Source of the DNA: Cranoglanis bouderius
Taxonomy: Eukaryota > Chordata > Actinopteri > Siluriformes > Cranoglanididae
Direction: 5' to 3'
Length of the DNA stretch: 64,000 nt
Assembly: GCA_023630585.1 (NCBI GenBank)
Contig: CM042546.1
Location: forward strand, 21,516,310 to 21,580,309
The notes below the pieces were generated by a model that did no database searches, was not told the origin of the DNA, and was given only the letters and a program-made list of their open reading frames with translations. Below are positions 1 to 12,874 of this stretch, piece by piece (positions within the stretch are counted from its first letter, which is position 1; every line of letters begins with the position of its first letter). The translations under genes were made by a program, and so were the position numbers.

Positions 1-2060
1 GGTTAAAAATAAAAAAATGATGACATAGTTCTGGTCCCTGTGAATACAATCAGAGACAGTGGTAACCGCATTAGCCGTGGAATTTGCTAACAAGCACATT
101 CAGGAAGGCGATTTGCAAACATTCTCAAAATAAAGTGCAACGCTTACGACTTCTGGATATGAAGCTGGATCGCGAACAGTCGGTATTGATCCATTCTTGA
201 GAATCAACTTTTCAGCAGATCCTGCTTTGTATTGACCCTCGTTCACGAAGCGGTCTGGTGTCAAATGATTCGCACAAACATATATGAATTAAGCTATTTT
301 TTGGGGGCACATTTCCTTCAAAAATAAAACTACTCCACTGCGTCTTCAGTGGCTCTGATGAAGTACATGAAGACTCTTACGTTCATTCTTACAGCCAACA
401 ACAGAACACTTACAAAGCTTGCGAAGCTGAGACGTTCTTCTGATCGCTTGCAGCTCACTCAGGGGAGGAGCTATGCTAATAGGGCAGATTCTGTCACCAG
501 TCGTGGGTGGGGCCTGTTCCAACGTGAACAGGATAGAAACATTGGATAGAAAATGCGAACGACTTATTTTGAGACACTTTATGATTTATGGGGAATATTA
601 AAAAAAACAGTGGGTAGATTTTTACCATTATAGGGTGGTTGTGTACACACATATTTATGTTCAAACACCATGTAAAGGTGAATTTTGCATAATAGGTCCC
701 CTTTAAAGCAAAAGCCTTCCAATCTGCCAGTAGTACACACTGAATTTGTCATAATTTTTTTCTCTTTTTTCCTTTCGCACATGGATGAAACCGTGATTAT
801 TAGGATGCATCCAGATTCTCCTGGAACAGCATGTTGTGTTCCCAGGTGGCCATCCAGTGTGTGTCTACAGGGACATATCCACTGCGAATGCACCTGCAAC
901 CCTCATTTGGAAGTGTTCACCTCATCACTGAGTGCTTTTCTGTAGACACAGCAAACTATTTCAAGATGATCTAAAAATGAAGTATTGGAAAGCTGTAACC
1001 AAAATCAAAAAAATCTTGGTATAAATAACCTGACAAGAAAATTGAACTTTATTATTATTATTATTATTATTAGTAGTAGTAGTAGTAGTAGTAGTAGTAT
1101 TTTTGGAAAAACCCTTGAAGACAATGGCAGAAACCCTTGGCGTTTCTGTCAGCATAATTAACGCAAGATTAGAAAAATCAACACTGAGGTTATTAAATAC
1201 ATGCACAATGACTGAGTGAATTATTTACATTTAATCACAGAGCTGAAGCGTTTTTTTTTTTCCAGGGCAATGTAGAAGTAAAGCAGAAGGCAGTTCTGAC
1301 AGAGCTGCCAGCTAGACGAGCAATAACGGACCGAAAACGCTAATCACGAGCGAGCAGTCATGCAAGAGGATGGACTCGGGGGCTGAATAAAAAAAAAAGA
1401 AAAAAAAAAGAACCTGCAGAAATAATACTAATGTATGGTATTAGAAATACGTAAATTGATAATCTAGTAAGTACTGTTATTTTTAGCTCAATGGTAAATT
1501 AACAGTGAATAAAAATAAGGAAATAATCATTTACTAGAAAAGTAAATTAATTAACACATCTACACCCAAGTCTTAACCTTCTGGCAGAGGCAACCAATAC
1601 ATTAGTGAAGTTACACCAGCTGCACTGTACACATAAAATCCTGTAAAACAAAAATAAAATACTGTATATATATTATAGTTTCTTGTTCACGATTACGAAC
1701 CGCAGCTGGCATTTGAGCTCTTTTCGAAAATGAAAGCCAGCATCCGATCACGATGCCTTCTGGGTAAAATTTGCTCTCAACTACTGACATCTCCAGTCAT
1801 GTTGACTTATCCCTCGAGCCTCCAAGAGCTTGTATAACAAATGTCACTTGAGCTAATAAAGTATATGAACAGGCCTTAAGATGGCGACAGGATTCCCCAC
1901 GAGAAAGAGAGAGAGAGAGAAAAGGCGAGGGCAAGTCGACGAGGGTGTGTTAGAAGCGGTATTGGAACACAGCCCAGGATTGCTGTTGAACAACTCCATA
2001 GAGAGCTGAACTTGAGTACTCAGCGTTATTCATATGTGACCTTCTCAAGCAGTGCAAGTA
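1..2060. other. Non-coding, partly repeat-derived
   Basis: No gene recognised. The stretch 440-705 ends in TAGGTCCCCTTTAA and looks like part of a teleost interspersed repeat with that terminus; its other end is not identified. 1049-1099 is (ATT)n joined to (AGT)n. 1846-1905 contains a segment around AAGATGGCGACAGGATTCCC that recurs at 16629-16677. Confidence 0.4.
1049..1099. repeat. (ATT)n-(AGT)n compound microsatellite
   Basis: About eight TTA units run directly into about ten GTA units. Confidence 0.9.
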
Positions 2061-2063
2061 TTT

Positions 2064-2065
<2 letters not shown>

Positions 2066-2104
<39 letters not shown>
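2066..2104. repeat. (AC)n microsatellite
   Basis: About 19 AC units immediately before the minisatellite region. Confidence 0.95.
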
Positions 2105-2107
<3 letters not shown>

Positions 2108-2204
2108 CTCGAGTCTTTACTCAGCATAGAAAAACTTGTCACATGGACAAGTTTACCATATGTATATATACAGGAGCCGGTGAACAGGAGAGGACTGAAT
2201 CTAT

Positions 2205-2655
2205 GTCATGACTGAACTATTCACTGATTCAAACACTGACTCGCTGAATGGGAGAGGAGCAAATCGCAATCATGACTGAAAGATTTGCAACAAAGGACCA
2301 AATCAAACACTGAGCCACTGAACATGAGAGGAGTGAATCTCGGTCATGACTGAAAGATTCGCAGATTCAAACAGTGACTCACTGAAAGAGGGAAGAGGGG
2401 AATCTGTGTCATGACTGAAAGATTTGCTGATTCAAACAATGACTCACTGAACAACACAGGAATGAACCAAACGCAGACCTCCTGAACATGAGAGGAGTGA
2501 ATCTCAGTCATGACTGAAAAAAATACACTGGTTCAAACACTGAATTATTTAAAGATTTGCTGATTCAAAAACCAACCCACTTGAACAAATCTTCGTTATG
2601 ACTGAAAGGTTCACCGATTCAAACACTGATCCACTGAACAACACGGGACCGAATT
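2205..2655. repeat. Minisatellite, ~65-70 bp unit (block 1)
   Basis: Degenerate tandem units built from GTCATGACTGAAAGATTC, then TGATTCAAACACTGA, CACTGAACA and AGAGGAGTGAATCTC. Each unit has TGATTCA/TGAATC elements. The array is cut at about 2655 by a SINE and continues at 4640. Non-coding. Confidence 0.9.
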
Positions 2656-2709
2656 AACATTTACATTTATGGCATTTGGCAGACGCCCTTATCCAGAGCA
2701 ACTTACATT
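2655..2709 (-). mobile_element. SINE, 3' part (minus), split by a solo LTR
   Basis: The reverse complement contains AAGTTGCTCTGGATAAGG and GCGTCTGCCAAATGCC, the conserved 3' tail of a tRNA-derived teleost SINE. It ends exactly where the LTR at 2710 begins, and the rest of the same SINE resumes at 4504. Confidence 0.85.
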
Positions 2710-4503
2710 TGTAACGTCTGAACGTATCAAACTGACTTCTGAATCAGCCTGGGTTTAGCAATGAAATTTCTCTGTCTCCTTGAGCTGTAAATCCCTAACT
2801 GTTTAATGACCACTCTGGCCCCAGTTTGACCAGATACCTTTGGAATGCTAACAACCAACCTTCCCCTCTTCGTACACACACACATACACACACACAAGCT
2901 ACCTATACGCGCACGCACACACACACACACACACAAGCTTACCTTACACACACAATGGAAAAATCTCTCTAGAATGTAACGTGTAATTATATGTAATTAT
3001 TCAATGCCTAAATAGTGTGATGTTATCTTGTTTACATATACTGTGTGTTTATGTAACATAACCTTAATGATTTTAGATAGTCTTAACTTAGGATATTATT
3101 TTAAACGTCTGTAACCAGGTTTTACTTGTAATATTCGTTACAAGTCCATCGAATTTGGTATGTAGTTAATCGTCTTGCGATACCCTGATTGATTATGCAT
3201 ATCATATTGCAATGGGATACATTATTTCATGCTTTCTCTTAATTTCATATATAATACGGTATAAACCGGCTCCTCCCTGGACATGCAAATTCGGGTCTGA
3301 GACCAGACAAAGAGAGTTCATCCCGCCAACAAATCCAAATTCCTGATTGGCCCATAGCCCAAAGAGTCGTGTGTGTTGGTGTTGTCTTTAAAACAACACC
3401 ACGCCTAGTCTTCTCTTCAGTCTTCTCAGTCAGTCTCTCTTCTTCACTTCAACTTCACTTCTACACTCCTTCCGGTTTCTCTCCCTCGGGGCCACGTGCC
3501 CCGGGAGGAGGAAGCCAGGATCTCTCTCTCCCGGACAAAAGATGCAACCGCCTCACAGCCCACGCCTTTTTCAAACGGCACGACGAACCAGCGAACTCTA
3601 CACAACCTCACGCGAACTTTCAAACCAAAGCCATGCAAGTATAGTTAATGGATCTATATCTGCATTTAAGATTGTACCCCTGTTTACAGGAGATTTAAGT
3701 TCGTTGCTGGTTTTGAAAAAGGCTAATTAGTTGTGTTTTTGTCTGCCATTCCCTTTTATTTCATTACTTTTCCTCTATACCTTTTCTTTCCTTGTATATA
3801 GATGTACATATGTATGTTCTGCTTAGAGTTAGTCGTGTGTATCCATAGTTACATCTAGTTATTAAAATCTATTATCCCACGCTTGATTTGTCTCTGTTTT
3901 GGTCACGTGATAGAGTCAATTCTACGCTGCATAAGATCTCGTTTACCCGCTCTAATTTTTAATAACAAACTTTGTGGTTAATTCTTCCTGGCCAGAAGGA
4001 TAAACTCCCTCTTTAGAGTTCATAATTCCAAACTAGACTACAGCTAATCCTAAAAGCTGATCTAGACCACATACATAGTCATAATTAATTATAATCCATT
4101 GTAGTTAATTATCTATATGTATATGTGCACATACATGAATTCCCTTTCATGGCTGATGTATATTTATAACTGGTCACAACACATGTTGATTAGATATATA
4201 GATATATTTCACGCCATTCGAGCTAATTCCTTATATAAATTGGAGAATACATTTAAACATGTTAAACATCTTTTAATTCGTTGCATAAATTGTAACTGGT
4301 GGAGAATATTTTTAAACGTTGCAGATTCATCCGATTTATTACACATTCTGGTAGATAATGCGGGCACGCTTTAAAACTCGTCTCCTTTAAAAAGGTGCTT
4401 CGAATCCAAGCATGCGCTTCTGTTTCGTTTTTCATGTTTAAAGTTGATCCATTAAATTATTCTGGTGGAAAAGAATAATGTTAGTAATGATTGATTCGTT
4501 ACA
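2710..4503. mobile_element. Solo LTR (~1.79 kb) of a retrovirus-like or Ty3-type element
   Basis: The element begins TGTAACG and ends CGTTACA (TG...CA with a 7 bp inverted end) and is flanked by the 4 bp duplication CATT (2706-2709 and 4504-4507). It interrupts a SINE whose two parts abut it exactly, so the boundaries are well supported. Inside, in plus orientation, are a TATA-like TATAAACC at about 3261, a CA-rich microsatellite in the putative U3 (2873-2937), and ATTAAA at about 3860 as a possible poly(A) signal. No gag, pol or env is present, so it is a solo LTR left by LTR-LTR recombination. 1.8 kb is long for an LTR; some foamy-like and epsilon-like fish elements have long LTRs, but I cannot assign a family. 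Confidence 0.75.
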
Positions 4504-4638
4504 CATTTATACAACTGAGCAGTTGCGGGCCTTGCTCAAGAGCCCACAGTGGCAGCTTGGCAGGACTGGGGTTTGAACTCACAAGCGTCTGATCAGTAGT
4601 CCAATGTCTTAACCACTGAGCTACCACTACTCAGAATC
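4504..4638 (-). mobile_element. SINE, 5' (tRNA-like) part, minus strand
   Basis: The reverse complement reads GGTAGCTCAGTGGTTAAGAC (A-box like) and GAGTTCAAACCCCAG (B-box like), followed by the body with GCTCAAGCAAGG-type sequence ending at the LTR junction. It is the remainder of the SINE that starts at 2655, and it is inserted in the minisatellite. Confidence 0.85.
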
Positions 4639-4805
4639 CTTGACCTGCTGAATGAAAGACTAAAAGATTCACTGATCCATACACTAACCCACTAGGCAAC
4701 AGAGGACTAAATCAAGCACTGATCTACAGAATGAGACAGGAGCGAATCTTGGTTATGACTCAAAGATTCCTGATGAATGTTTGTGAGAGGAATGAATCAA
4801 TGTCG
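4639..4805. repeat. Minisatellite block 2
   Basis: Resumes the array after the SINE. The first bases continue the unit broken at 2655 (compare the intact unit at about 6215-6260). The segment 4650-4790 is nearly the same as 6590-6750, showing a duplicated larger block. Confidence 0.85.
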
Positions 4806-5550
4806 GAATTACACTTCTTTGAGAATCTGGTTTTATGTTTTTTTATACTTCCGAATAAACGCCAGTATCCATCACATCACCATCACTCTCCCGGTCTCCC
4901 TGTCACCTCTGAATCATGTGCAGCTTAGCAGCTTGTTAGCTCTCAGGCCAAATGCCTGTTGCAAGCCCGAGGTAATGAATGCGAATGTGAATATGGTTCT
5001 ATAGTAATTTTAATAATATGTGTCAGGTTCTCACTTGCCTAGCGCCATTGCATCACACACTCTCCTAACACCTACGTACACTGCTGAAGGTGTGGGAACA
5101 TGAGATATAGCTGATGAAGTAAAAGTTACAACTTTCTCCGCAGTTGCATCACGCAGTTCCACACGATGAACTTAGGGAAAAGTTATACAACTGCTTAATA
5201 TGGTGGACAAACAACAGCACGAATTATATTCGACATCGGAAAAAAAGTTGGATAATACTGAGCATTTACAGCTGTTTGTCATGGAAACATGTATGTAACA
5301 TTTGTTTCAGCTGCAATAAAATCACTAACACGGGCTTAGTTATTCATGTGTAAGAACACTTGTATGTAACGTTATGAGCAGTTAAATTCAATTAAATGAT
5401 TCATTCAGATTTGCTCACTGATTCATTCAATTAAAGGGTTTGCCCCAAGTTACAAACAACCAGGGTAAGAATAGCTACTAATCGCTACTATTTTGTGTTC
5501 TTTTATAATATGACTGATTGGACGTGTTTAGAAAAATGACAAAGAGTGTA
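4806..5550. other. Non-array DNA within the minisatellite region
   Basis: Array units are absent here, except for short TGATTCATTCA-type traces near 5395-5435. The intact paralogous block at about 6750 continues differently right after ATGAATCA, so this looks like an insertion or an unrelated segment. No gene or clear element ends seen. Confidence 0.4.
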
Positions 5551-6785
5551 AATCTTGGTCATAACCAAAAGGTTCACTGATTCAAAGACTGATCAGCTGA
5601 ACAGGCAGAAGAGAAGCGAATCTCATTCATGTCTGAAAAGATTCACCGATTCAAACGTCGAACCCACTGAACAAAAGTGGTGCAAATGTCAGTCATGACT
5701 GAATAATTTGCTGATTCAAACCCTGACAAGCTGAATAAAAGGGAAACGAATCTCGATCATGACTGAAAGATTCACTGATTCAAACCTTGATCAGATGAAC
5801 AACAGAGGACCTGATCAAACACTGAGCTTGTGAACAGGAGAAGAGTGAATTTCGGTCATGACTGAGTGATTCACTGATTCAAACACTGAGTCACTGAATG
5901 AGAAAGGAGCAAATGTCAATCATGGACCGAATCAAACACTGCGCCACTGAACATGAGAAGAGTGAATCTCGGTCATGACTGAAAGATTCACTGATTCAAA
6001 CAATTGACTCGCTGAACAACACAGGACCAAATCAAACAATGAGCCACTGACCATGAGAGGAGTGAATCTTTGTCATGACTGAATGATCTGCTGATTCAAA
6101 CACTGAATTATTTAAAGATTCGCTGATTCAAAACCCAGCCTACTTGAACATAAACGAATCTTTGTTATAATTGAAAAGTTCACCGATTCAAACATTGATC
6201 CAATGAACATCACGGGACCGATTCAATCCTTTAACCACTGAATGAAAGACTAAAAGATTCACTGATTCAAACAATGACTCGCTGAACAACACAGGAATGA
6301 ATCAAACAATGAGCCACTGAACATGAGAAGAGTGAATCTCGGTCATGACTGAATGATTCGCTGATTCAAACAATGACTCGCTGAACAACACAGGACCGAA
6401 TCAAACAATGAGCCACTGAACATGAGAAGAGTGAATCTCGGTCATGACTGAATGATTTGCTGATTCAAACACTGAATTATTTAAAGATGCACTGATTCAA
6501 AACCTACTTGAATGTAAATTAATCTTTATTATGATTGAAAGGTTCACAGATTCAAACATTGATCCACTGAACAACATGGGACCGATTCAATCCTTTAACC
6601 GCTGAATGAAAGACTAAAAGATTCACTGATCCAAACACTAACCACTGGGCAACAGAAGACTGAATCAAGCACTGATCTACAGAACGAGACAGGAGCGAAT
6701 CTTGGTTACGACTCAAAGATTCCTGATGAATGCATGTGAGAGGAATGAATCATGGTCATGTGTAAAATGACTCACTGACTCAATT
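5551..6785. repeat. Minisatellite block 3 with higher-order units
   Basis: About 18 units of the same 65-70 bp repeat. Near-identical multi-unit blocks recur at about 6000, 6280 and 6370 (ACAACACAGGACCGAATCAA, then ATGAGCCACTGAACATGAG), showing a higher-order structure of roughly 90-280 bp. Confidence 0.9.
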
Positions 6786-9700
6786 GGCGTAAAATACATC
6801 TTACGTAACATAACCCTAAATAAAATCTGTTTGATATTCATAGATCAGGCCTATTTGCTGGTTTGCTGATGCTGGAGTCTGTCTGTTCTATCACAATATC
6901 CATATCATAGCATGACGTTGGTTGTGCGGTTAGCAAAAAATGAATAAAGCACATCGTTCCAGCCTCGTCGGCGTGAGAACTGAGCGACTGAATAGTTTAA
7001 TCAGTGTTCTCTCTCACTCCTTCGCTTCAGCCTTAGACGGGTTCTCGTAGCCGTGCCGCACTGCACCGAGCCAGACGGAAAAACAAGCGAAAGTTCACAT
7101 TTGGCACATCCTCTCTTGAGTTCTTTCCAAAGGCAGATAAAGGACGATCTTTTCACTCCAAAGAGCATCGCAATTGCCTTGAACCCTGTTCAGCTGGCAC
7201 GCAGGATTCCTTCATTGCCAGCGCAGAGGCGTACCCATTCTCTAAAAGGTTCCGGCTGAATCCAGAGCTCGGTGCCTCCGAGGAAAATACTGGTCATGCA
7301 GCATGAGTTGATTGTTTCGGGATTTACGCACGCTTCGGTCTGTCATGGTTTAATGAGTGAATATAAAAGCCAGTGAGTTTTAATTGAAATTATTCAAATT
7401 ACGCTGTCGATTGCCAAAAACAGCTCCAACATCAGTACCAGACATCCGCTGTGGCGTATTAGGATTCTGAACCCGGACCAAGTTATCAAAGCGAAATGTT
7501 CATGTGTATTAAATTAAACATCTCCGGCAATGTTTGAAGGTGATAAGACAGATCCGCGGCTTTACATTATTCATTCCGGTGTTCCACATTACAATGGACG
7601 TGGAACACACTCCAACACACCTTTATTCATGTGGCAGATGCTTTTATCTAAATAACTTCCCCATAAGTCCAAATATAATCCAAACAGCTGTGGGATTTGC
7701 TATCAAATTATATATGATCCTCTTTTTTGTAAAAAGAAAAAAAAAAAAAAAAAGCGTCTAATAATATTGTGTCAGTGCTTTCAGGCATTTCCTGTCTTTA
7801 AAAAAGAATGAACTGCAGTAATCTCTACAGAAGCATTAAAATGTCACGTATTCACATGTTGTATTAATTCAGGCTTCCTGCGATGAATTTATTTATTTAT
7901 TTATTTGTTTATTTATTTATTTATTATTTCTTGTTTTCTCATTATCTCCTGGCATCATGAAATAATTTTCTCAACATCTGGAGATAATGAAACTTGTTTT
8001 TTCTGAAATGACAGCATAATTAATACATGTTTGCGGAAAACATTTTCCCTCTGAGGTAATAAATTTAGCACCGCAGCACACAGCTCATAGATGTGAACAT
8101 AACTCTATTTTACATTAATTATATAATTATGAGCTTAACTAAATAGTGTGCTATCAAGCCATGAAAACTTTTCTTGTAACTTGTAATGACAAAAATAAGA
8201 ACTAGATATCAAAGGCAGATTCAATAAAAATCAGTAAAAAAAAATAAATAAATAAATAAAAAAATAAAAAATCAATAGCTACAAGCAGCGATATTCAGGG
8301 GTCCAAGCACCATTCCAAAATAGTACTCCCAATGGCTATGTTACATAGAACAGTACAATGATCATGGGCCTGCTGAAAGCTGATTGGTCAGTGGTGGCCG
8401 TTCGATATATTTATATGAAAATGCGTGGCTTTTAGGACTTAAATTGTCACCCAATGCTAAATGAGGGGTCATTTATAGACAAAGGCCAGGTGTTGGTCGC
8501 ATTCAGATACAGTTACTAAAGAGCCAAGAAAAAACAAAAAACTGCAATGGAAGTGCAAATGTTTTCAAAAGAGCGAGAAAGCAAGAGAGTGAAATAGAGC
8601 ATTGTCCTAAAATATCCACTGGATAGAGATCAGATAGCTAATTTACTCCAGAATCGAGAAACCGAAGTAAATAATTCAATAAAACAAACCACAGAGAAAC
8701 AGGAAGCCTCTTAAGCCATTAGGCTATAAGGAATTCTGCTGAAAGGAACATCTAAAACCTTTCTCCTCATGGTTGATGAGTCTTGATATGCACTGTTGTG
8801 TGCATCTAATCACGTTAAATAAGAAAAGCACCAGCGAAATCGGACACGGCAATATTTAACCTCTGCACAGAGGCTAACTAGTCTATCTGATTTCATGATA
8901 AAAAAAATAAACGTGTAAGGAACTGTTTCTAATTTATAGCAACCTTTACCAAATAAAACATTTTATTCTATTTACTCATAATGTTTACAACAACAACAAA
9001 AAGTGTAAACGTGTAAAATTATTTGAGAAACAAATTTAAACAAAATTGTTTTGCAATTTAAATTAGACCAGGTTTTGGTAAAGATGGGGGAAAAGGATAC
9101 ATTTGTTGACGCATCACAATTCTCCTATTGGTTGATAACTTTTAATAAATAAAATTTCCTTTTTTAATTACTTTGATTTATTTTTCCATGTTAATGTTCC
9201 CCTATTGCTAATATTTAGGTACGTGTCATAACAAAAATTGGAAATTTTGTCTTAGAAGTCTAAACCTTCATTGTTGTATCGTCTATACATAGTTTTTGTT
9301 ATTTGTATTTTGTTATGTCTATTTTTTAATTTATTTTATTTTTTTTTTTTTTGCAAATGAATTCCTTAGTAATTAATCAGTAATTTCCAGTTATGTACTA
9401 AAAGTAAACATGGCTATTGTAAACATTTGAATAAATAAAGAAATGATTCATGAATCAGACAGATGATCAGTGACTCAGCTGCCTATGAAAGTGAATTGCT
9501 TCCAGTGTATCCAGGGTTGCCAGATTGATTTTGTTCCGATAAAACCTGTCCAGTTAATTACCAACCATCCCAAACTATAACATGGCCAATTATACCCAGC
9601 AGCCTGAGGCCTCTTTTTTTCAGCCTGTGACTAAATGTAACTAAAAATAGCATAATTGGGCTGGAAATTTGACAATCTGACAACTCTAAAACTAAAAGCA

Positions 9701-10698
9701 CATCCAGCACCTGGCGAATAAACTAAACACATTACCGCAAACATGGCACACGGGATAATCACGAAATGAACGTCGCAAACATTTCCATATCAAAGCAACA
9801 AAGCTGTAATTAGATGAATGCAGCTCCAGTGGGTGTATGAAATGACAGGGACGTTTGATTAAACTGATGAATTCATCACTAATGAGACTTGTGTTTGCTG
9901 GCAGCAACGTAAATAGCAACGTTGACGCCCATGTCCGTTTCAACAGAGCTGATCTTTTGTCTGTTTATTAAACATCACTCATTAACTAGATAGAGGCAAA
10001 TAAAAGAACGAACACTTTTCTGTTTGCAGTGCTCTTCCAAACAAACAGCTGATCTGGCACGTACTAAATTAAATGAATAATAAAAATGTTCTTAGCCACG
10101 TCGATGGAGCGTCATCAAATTTGGTTGATTCAATTGATCTTTCCTGCTTTAAAATACTTAAATGAAGCCACGTTTGTTAAATATTAACTTCTGAAAATCA
10201 AGAATCTTTTTACGTTTATTGTCTTGAACCAATGTTTAGTTGCATTGTGTAGGATTGCACAATATTTTTTTTTTTTTTTATAGAACTCTAACTACACAAG
10301 GGGATTAGACCATGCAAGCAAAGTTTAGTTAAACATTTGTGGAAAAAAAAAAGTTGTGATTACATAAGTATTGATGAGAATCCTCTAAATTAGTTCTGAT
10401 GCGAGCAGTTGCCATCAGAAGTCACATAGTTAGTTGAATCTGTGAAGCGCGATGGTGGTAGCATCATATCGAGGGTTACTCTTGGACTGTTTTGCTTCTC
10501 TGACTAATCCCCCTGTACCTGCTCACTAAATTTTGCTGAGTTTCTAGACAGAACTGCAGTCATGCCCTATTCTTTACATTTTTTAAAGAATGGATTTAAT
10601 AATGTTCAAAGTATAACCAAAACTCTGATTGATACTTTTCCAGAACTTTGTCCCAGATTTTTTGTTCCTGGAGTTTTGTTTGCTCCTTGGTCTTCATG

Positions 10699-10743
<45 letters not shown>

Positions 10744-11510
10744 TTTTTTTTTTTAGGTATGTTCTCTGCAAAATGTGTAAAGTAGCATCCACCCACCTCC
10801 AACCCCACGGATGTAATGCGGTCGAGGCTCTGCAGTTCCTACAGCAGGAAGAGCTTAAAAATATACACGAACGCAGCCTCAGACGGTAAATAATTTAAAG
10901 GGCATGATTTAAATGCACTACTTGTTCAGCGTATCTCCTCTGACCCAGCTCTCTCACTCAGGCTTTCTTGGAGGGCTAAAAAGTTCAGATATTCTTGTGT
11001 ATATTAAAGGAGAAAAGAAGATTTCAATGAAAAAAAAAGACTGAAACTTTACTCATTAGTGACTGAGCACGGCTGCCGCTCTCAGCAAAACAATCACACT
11101 CGGGTCGGAGTGCGCCTGAGTCTGAGCTCTTGTGAGAAAGCGATTCGACTCTGAATCGATTCACTGCAGCAAATGAATCAAATACACTGTGCGTTATGTT
11201 TTGCAGCATTTTATTATTTTTTTTGTAGAACTGAGCCAAAAGGAAAGAGCTGTAGCATTGCAGAAATGCCATGAGTTCTGGAGATTTGGAGCGATGAAAC
11301 TTTCAAAAGGAGAAAATAAACATGTGTCACACAAAATGTATTAGACTAGTTATTTGTATAATTATCTAATCATTTATTCGGCACCGCCTCCGTGTTTTTG
11401 TTGAACTTTTTCCATCTCTGTATTTCTGATGAATGAATGAAAGAGTTTTTCTACGAGGACGCTTTAGCCCTACACGCCCCTCAGACAACTTTTTTTTTCT
11501 TTTTGATTTG
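6786..11510. other. Gene-poor AT-rich DNA
   Basis: No gene recognised. 7885-7930 and 8232-8275 are (TTTA)n/(AAAT)n tracts. 8280-8500 begins CTACAAGCAGCGAT and looks like a dispersed fish repeat. 9690-9950 is a non-repetitive, more balanced stretch. 10370-10500 resembles a decayed Tc1 end (AGTCACATAGTTAGTTGAAT and a GGTGGTAGCATCAT trace). 10699-10754 is poly(T)-(TG)n-poly(T). Confidence 0.4.
9512..9688. mobile_element. Small MITE-like element
   Basis: CAGGGTTGCCAGATTG at the left is matched by an imperfect inverted copy (GACAATCTGACAACTCT) at the right. About 175 bp, no coding capacity. The family and target duplication are not clear. Confidence 0.4.
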
Positions 11511-11513
11511 TTT

Positions 11514-11871
11514 AAAGGGGTCATATGATGCTATTTTAAAAGTTCATTATCTTGTTTATTGGGTGTAATCGAATAGGTTAACATGCTTTAATGTTCAAAA
11601 AACACATTATTTTTCACATACTGTACATTATTGTAGTACATCTATTCCCAGTCTGTTCCGGTTTCTCCAAAGCCCCTCCTTCCGAAAAGCCCAGAGTGCT
11701 CTGATTGGCCAGCTGACCCATTGCGCTGTGATTGGCCAAAAACCTCAAGCGTGTGTCGTAAATGTGGGAGACCATGAGCTTTGTAACTTTGCAGATCTTA
11801 TACATGCACAAACAGATACATTACACACTGAAGGAAAAGGAAAACATTAGAAAGCATCATATGACCCCTTT
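11514..11871. mobile_element. MITE with AAAGGGGTCATATGATGCT inverted ends
   Basis: The left end AAAGGGGTCATATGATGCT is perfectly inverted at the right end (AGCATCATATGACCCCTTT). The internal 320 bp have no ORF and contain two GTGATTGGCC/CTGATTGGCC motifs. These ends are typical of an abundant teleost non-autonomous DNA transposon. Superfamily left open because the target duplication is ambiguous. Confidence 0.85.
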
Positions 11872-12870
11872 ACATATGTGCAGTGTGGATCTAAACCAAA
11901 CCAAATAGCAAATGAATCAAAAGAATCAATTTCGCTCTGATTCTGACTCAGTAAACAGACTAATAAGTGTGAAAGCACCCTAACAGTGTGAAACTTTCTC
12001 ACTACATACAGTATGTACGCACCTGGCTGGTTTATGTACGTTCTGGTCATTACAATTTTCATACGCATTCATTTTCATTTTTCCATTTTTGTTTTCTTCT
12101 TTGATGTAAGAACTTCGGGGAAAAAAATGGGAGACAATCTTTTATCCAATTTTGGTTCTTAATGTTGATATGAGAGAGAGAAAGAAACATGTCCGGCTTT
12201 CGGGTTTAGTGTAATACAGTGCTGATGTTTCGGGCAGGTCTTTAAAATAGCTGTATTTAAATTTTCCTACCTTTAGAATGTTTTATTTATTAAAAACTTC
12301 ATACTTTTTACTTCATTTATAGTTGCTGAACATCCAGGAAACAAGTTAGTTCCTGTTCCCACTTACGTTATAGATACATATCTTATAAGATACCTTATTT
12401 ACACCGGCGCTGGGAATTAAAAAAAAGAAAGAAAAAAAAAAACATGGAAAAAAGTGCTAAATCTACTTTGTGGTCATAAGATCTCATTAACCATTAGCGA
12501 CATTAGCATTGTAGCTCCAGTGCGAAGATACCTTTTTGTTTTGTTTTTTTTGTTGCTCCATTTGAAGTAATTGATAAATCTGTTGAAACAGACTTTCCTT
12601 TCAGACGCATTCCTTTTAAACTCCAAACAGAAGCGAGTGATTTTTTATTTTTATTTTTTTTTTGGTAAATGAGTCTGCAGATGGAGGGAGCAATTTGCCT
12701 AAGTGCAGTAAGGAATAAATCTCTCGTTCACAAGAACACAGAGAGGGTAAAAACAACATTAACTCTCAACATCCATTCTGCTGGAGCTGAAGAGCAATTT
12801 GATGAACTGCTCGTAAAAGGAAAAAAAAAAAAAAAAAAAAAAGCTTGTTTATTCAAGAACTTCCTGAAAA
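11872..12870. other. Unassigned DNA
   Basis: Poly(A) and poly(T) runs and no recognised gene. 12310-12370 contains AAACAAGTTAGTTCCTGTTC, a fragment recurring at about 29980 and related to 35660 and 22580. Confidence 0.4.
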
Positions 12871-12874
12871 ACGT

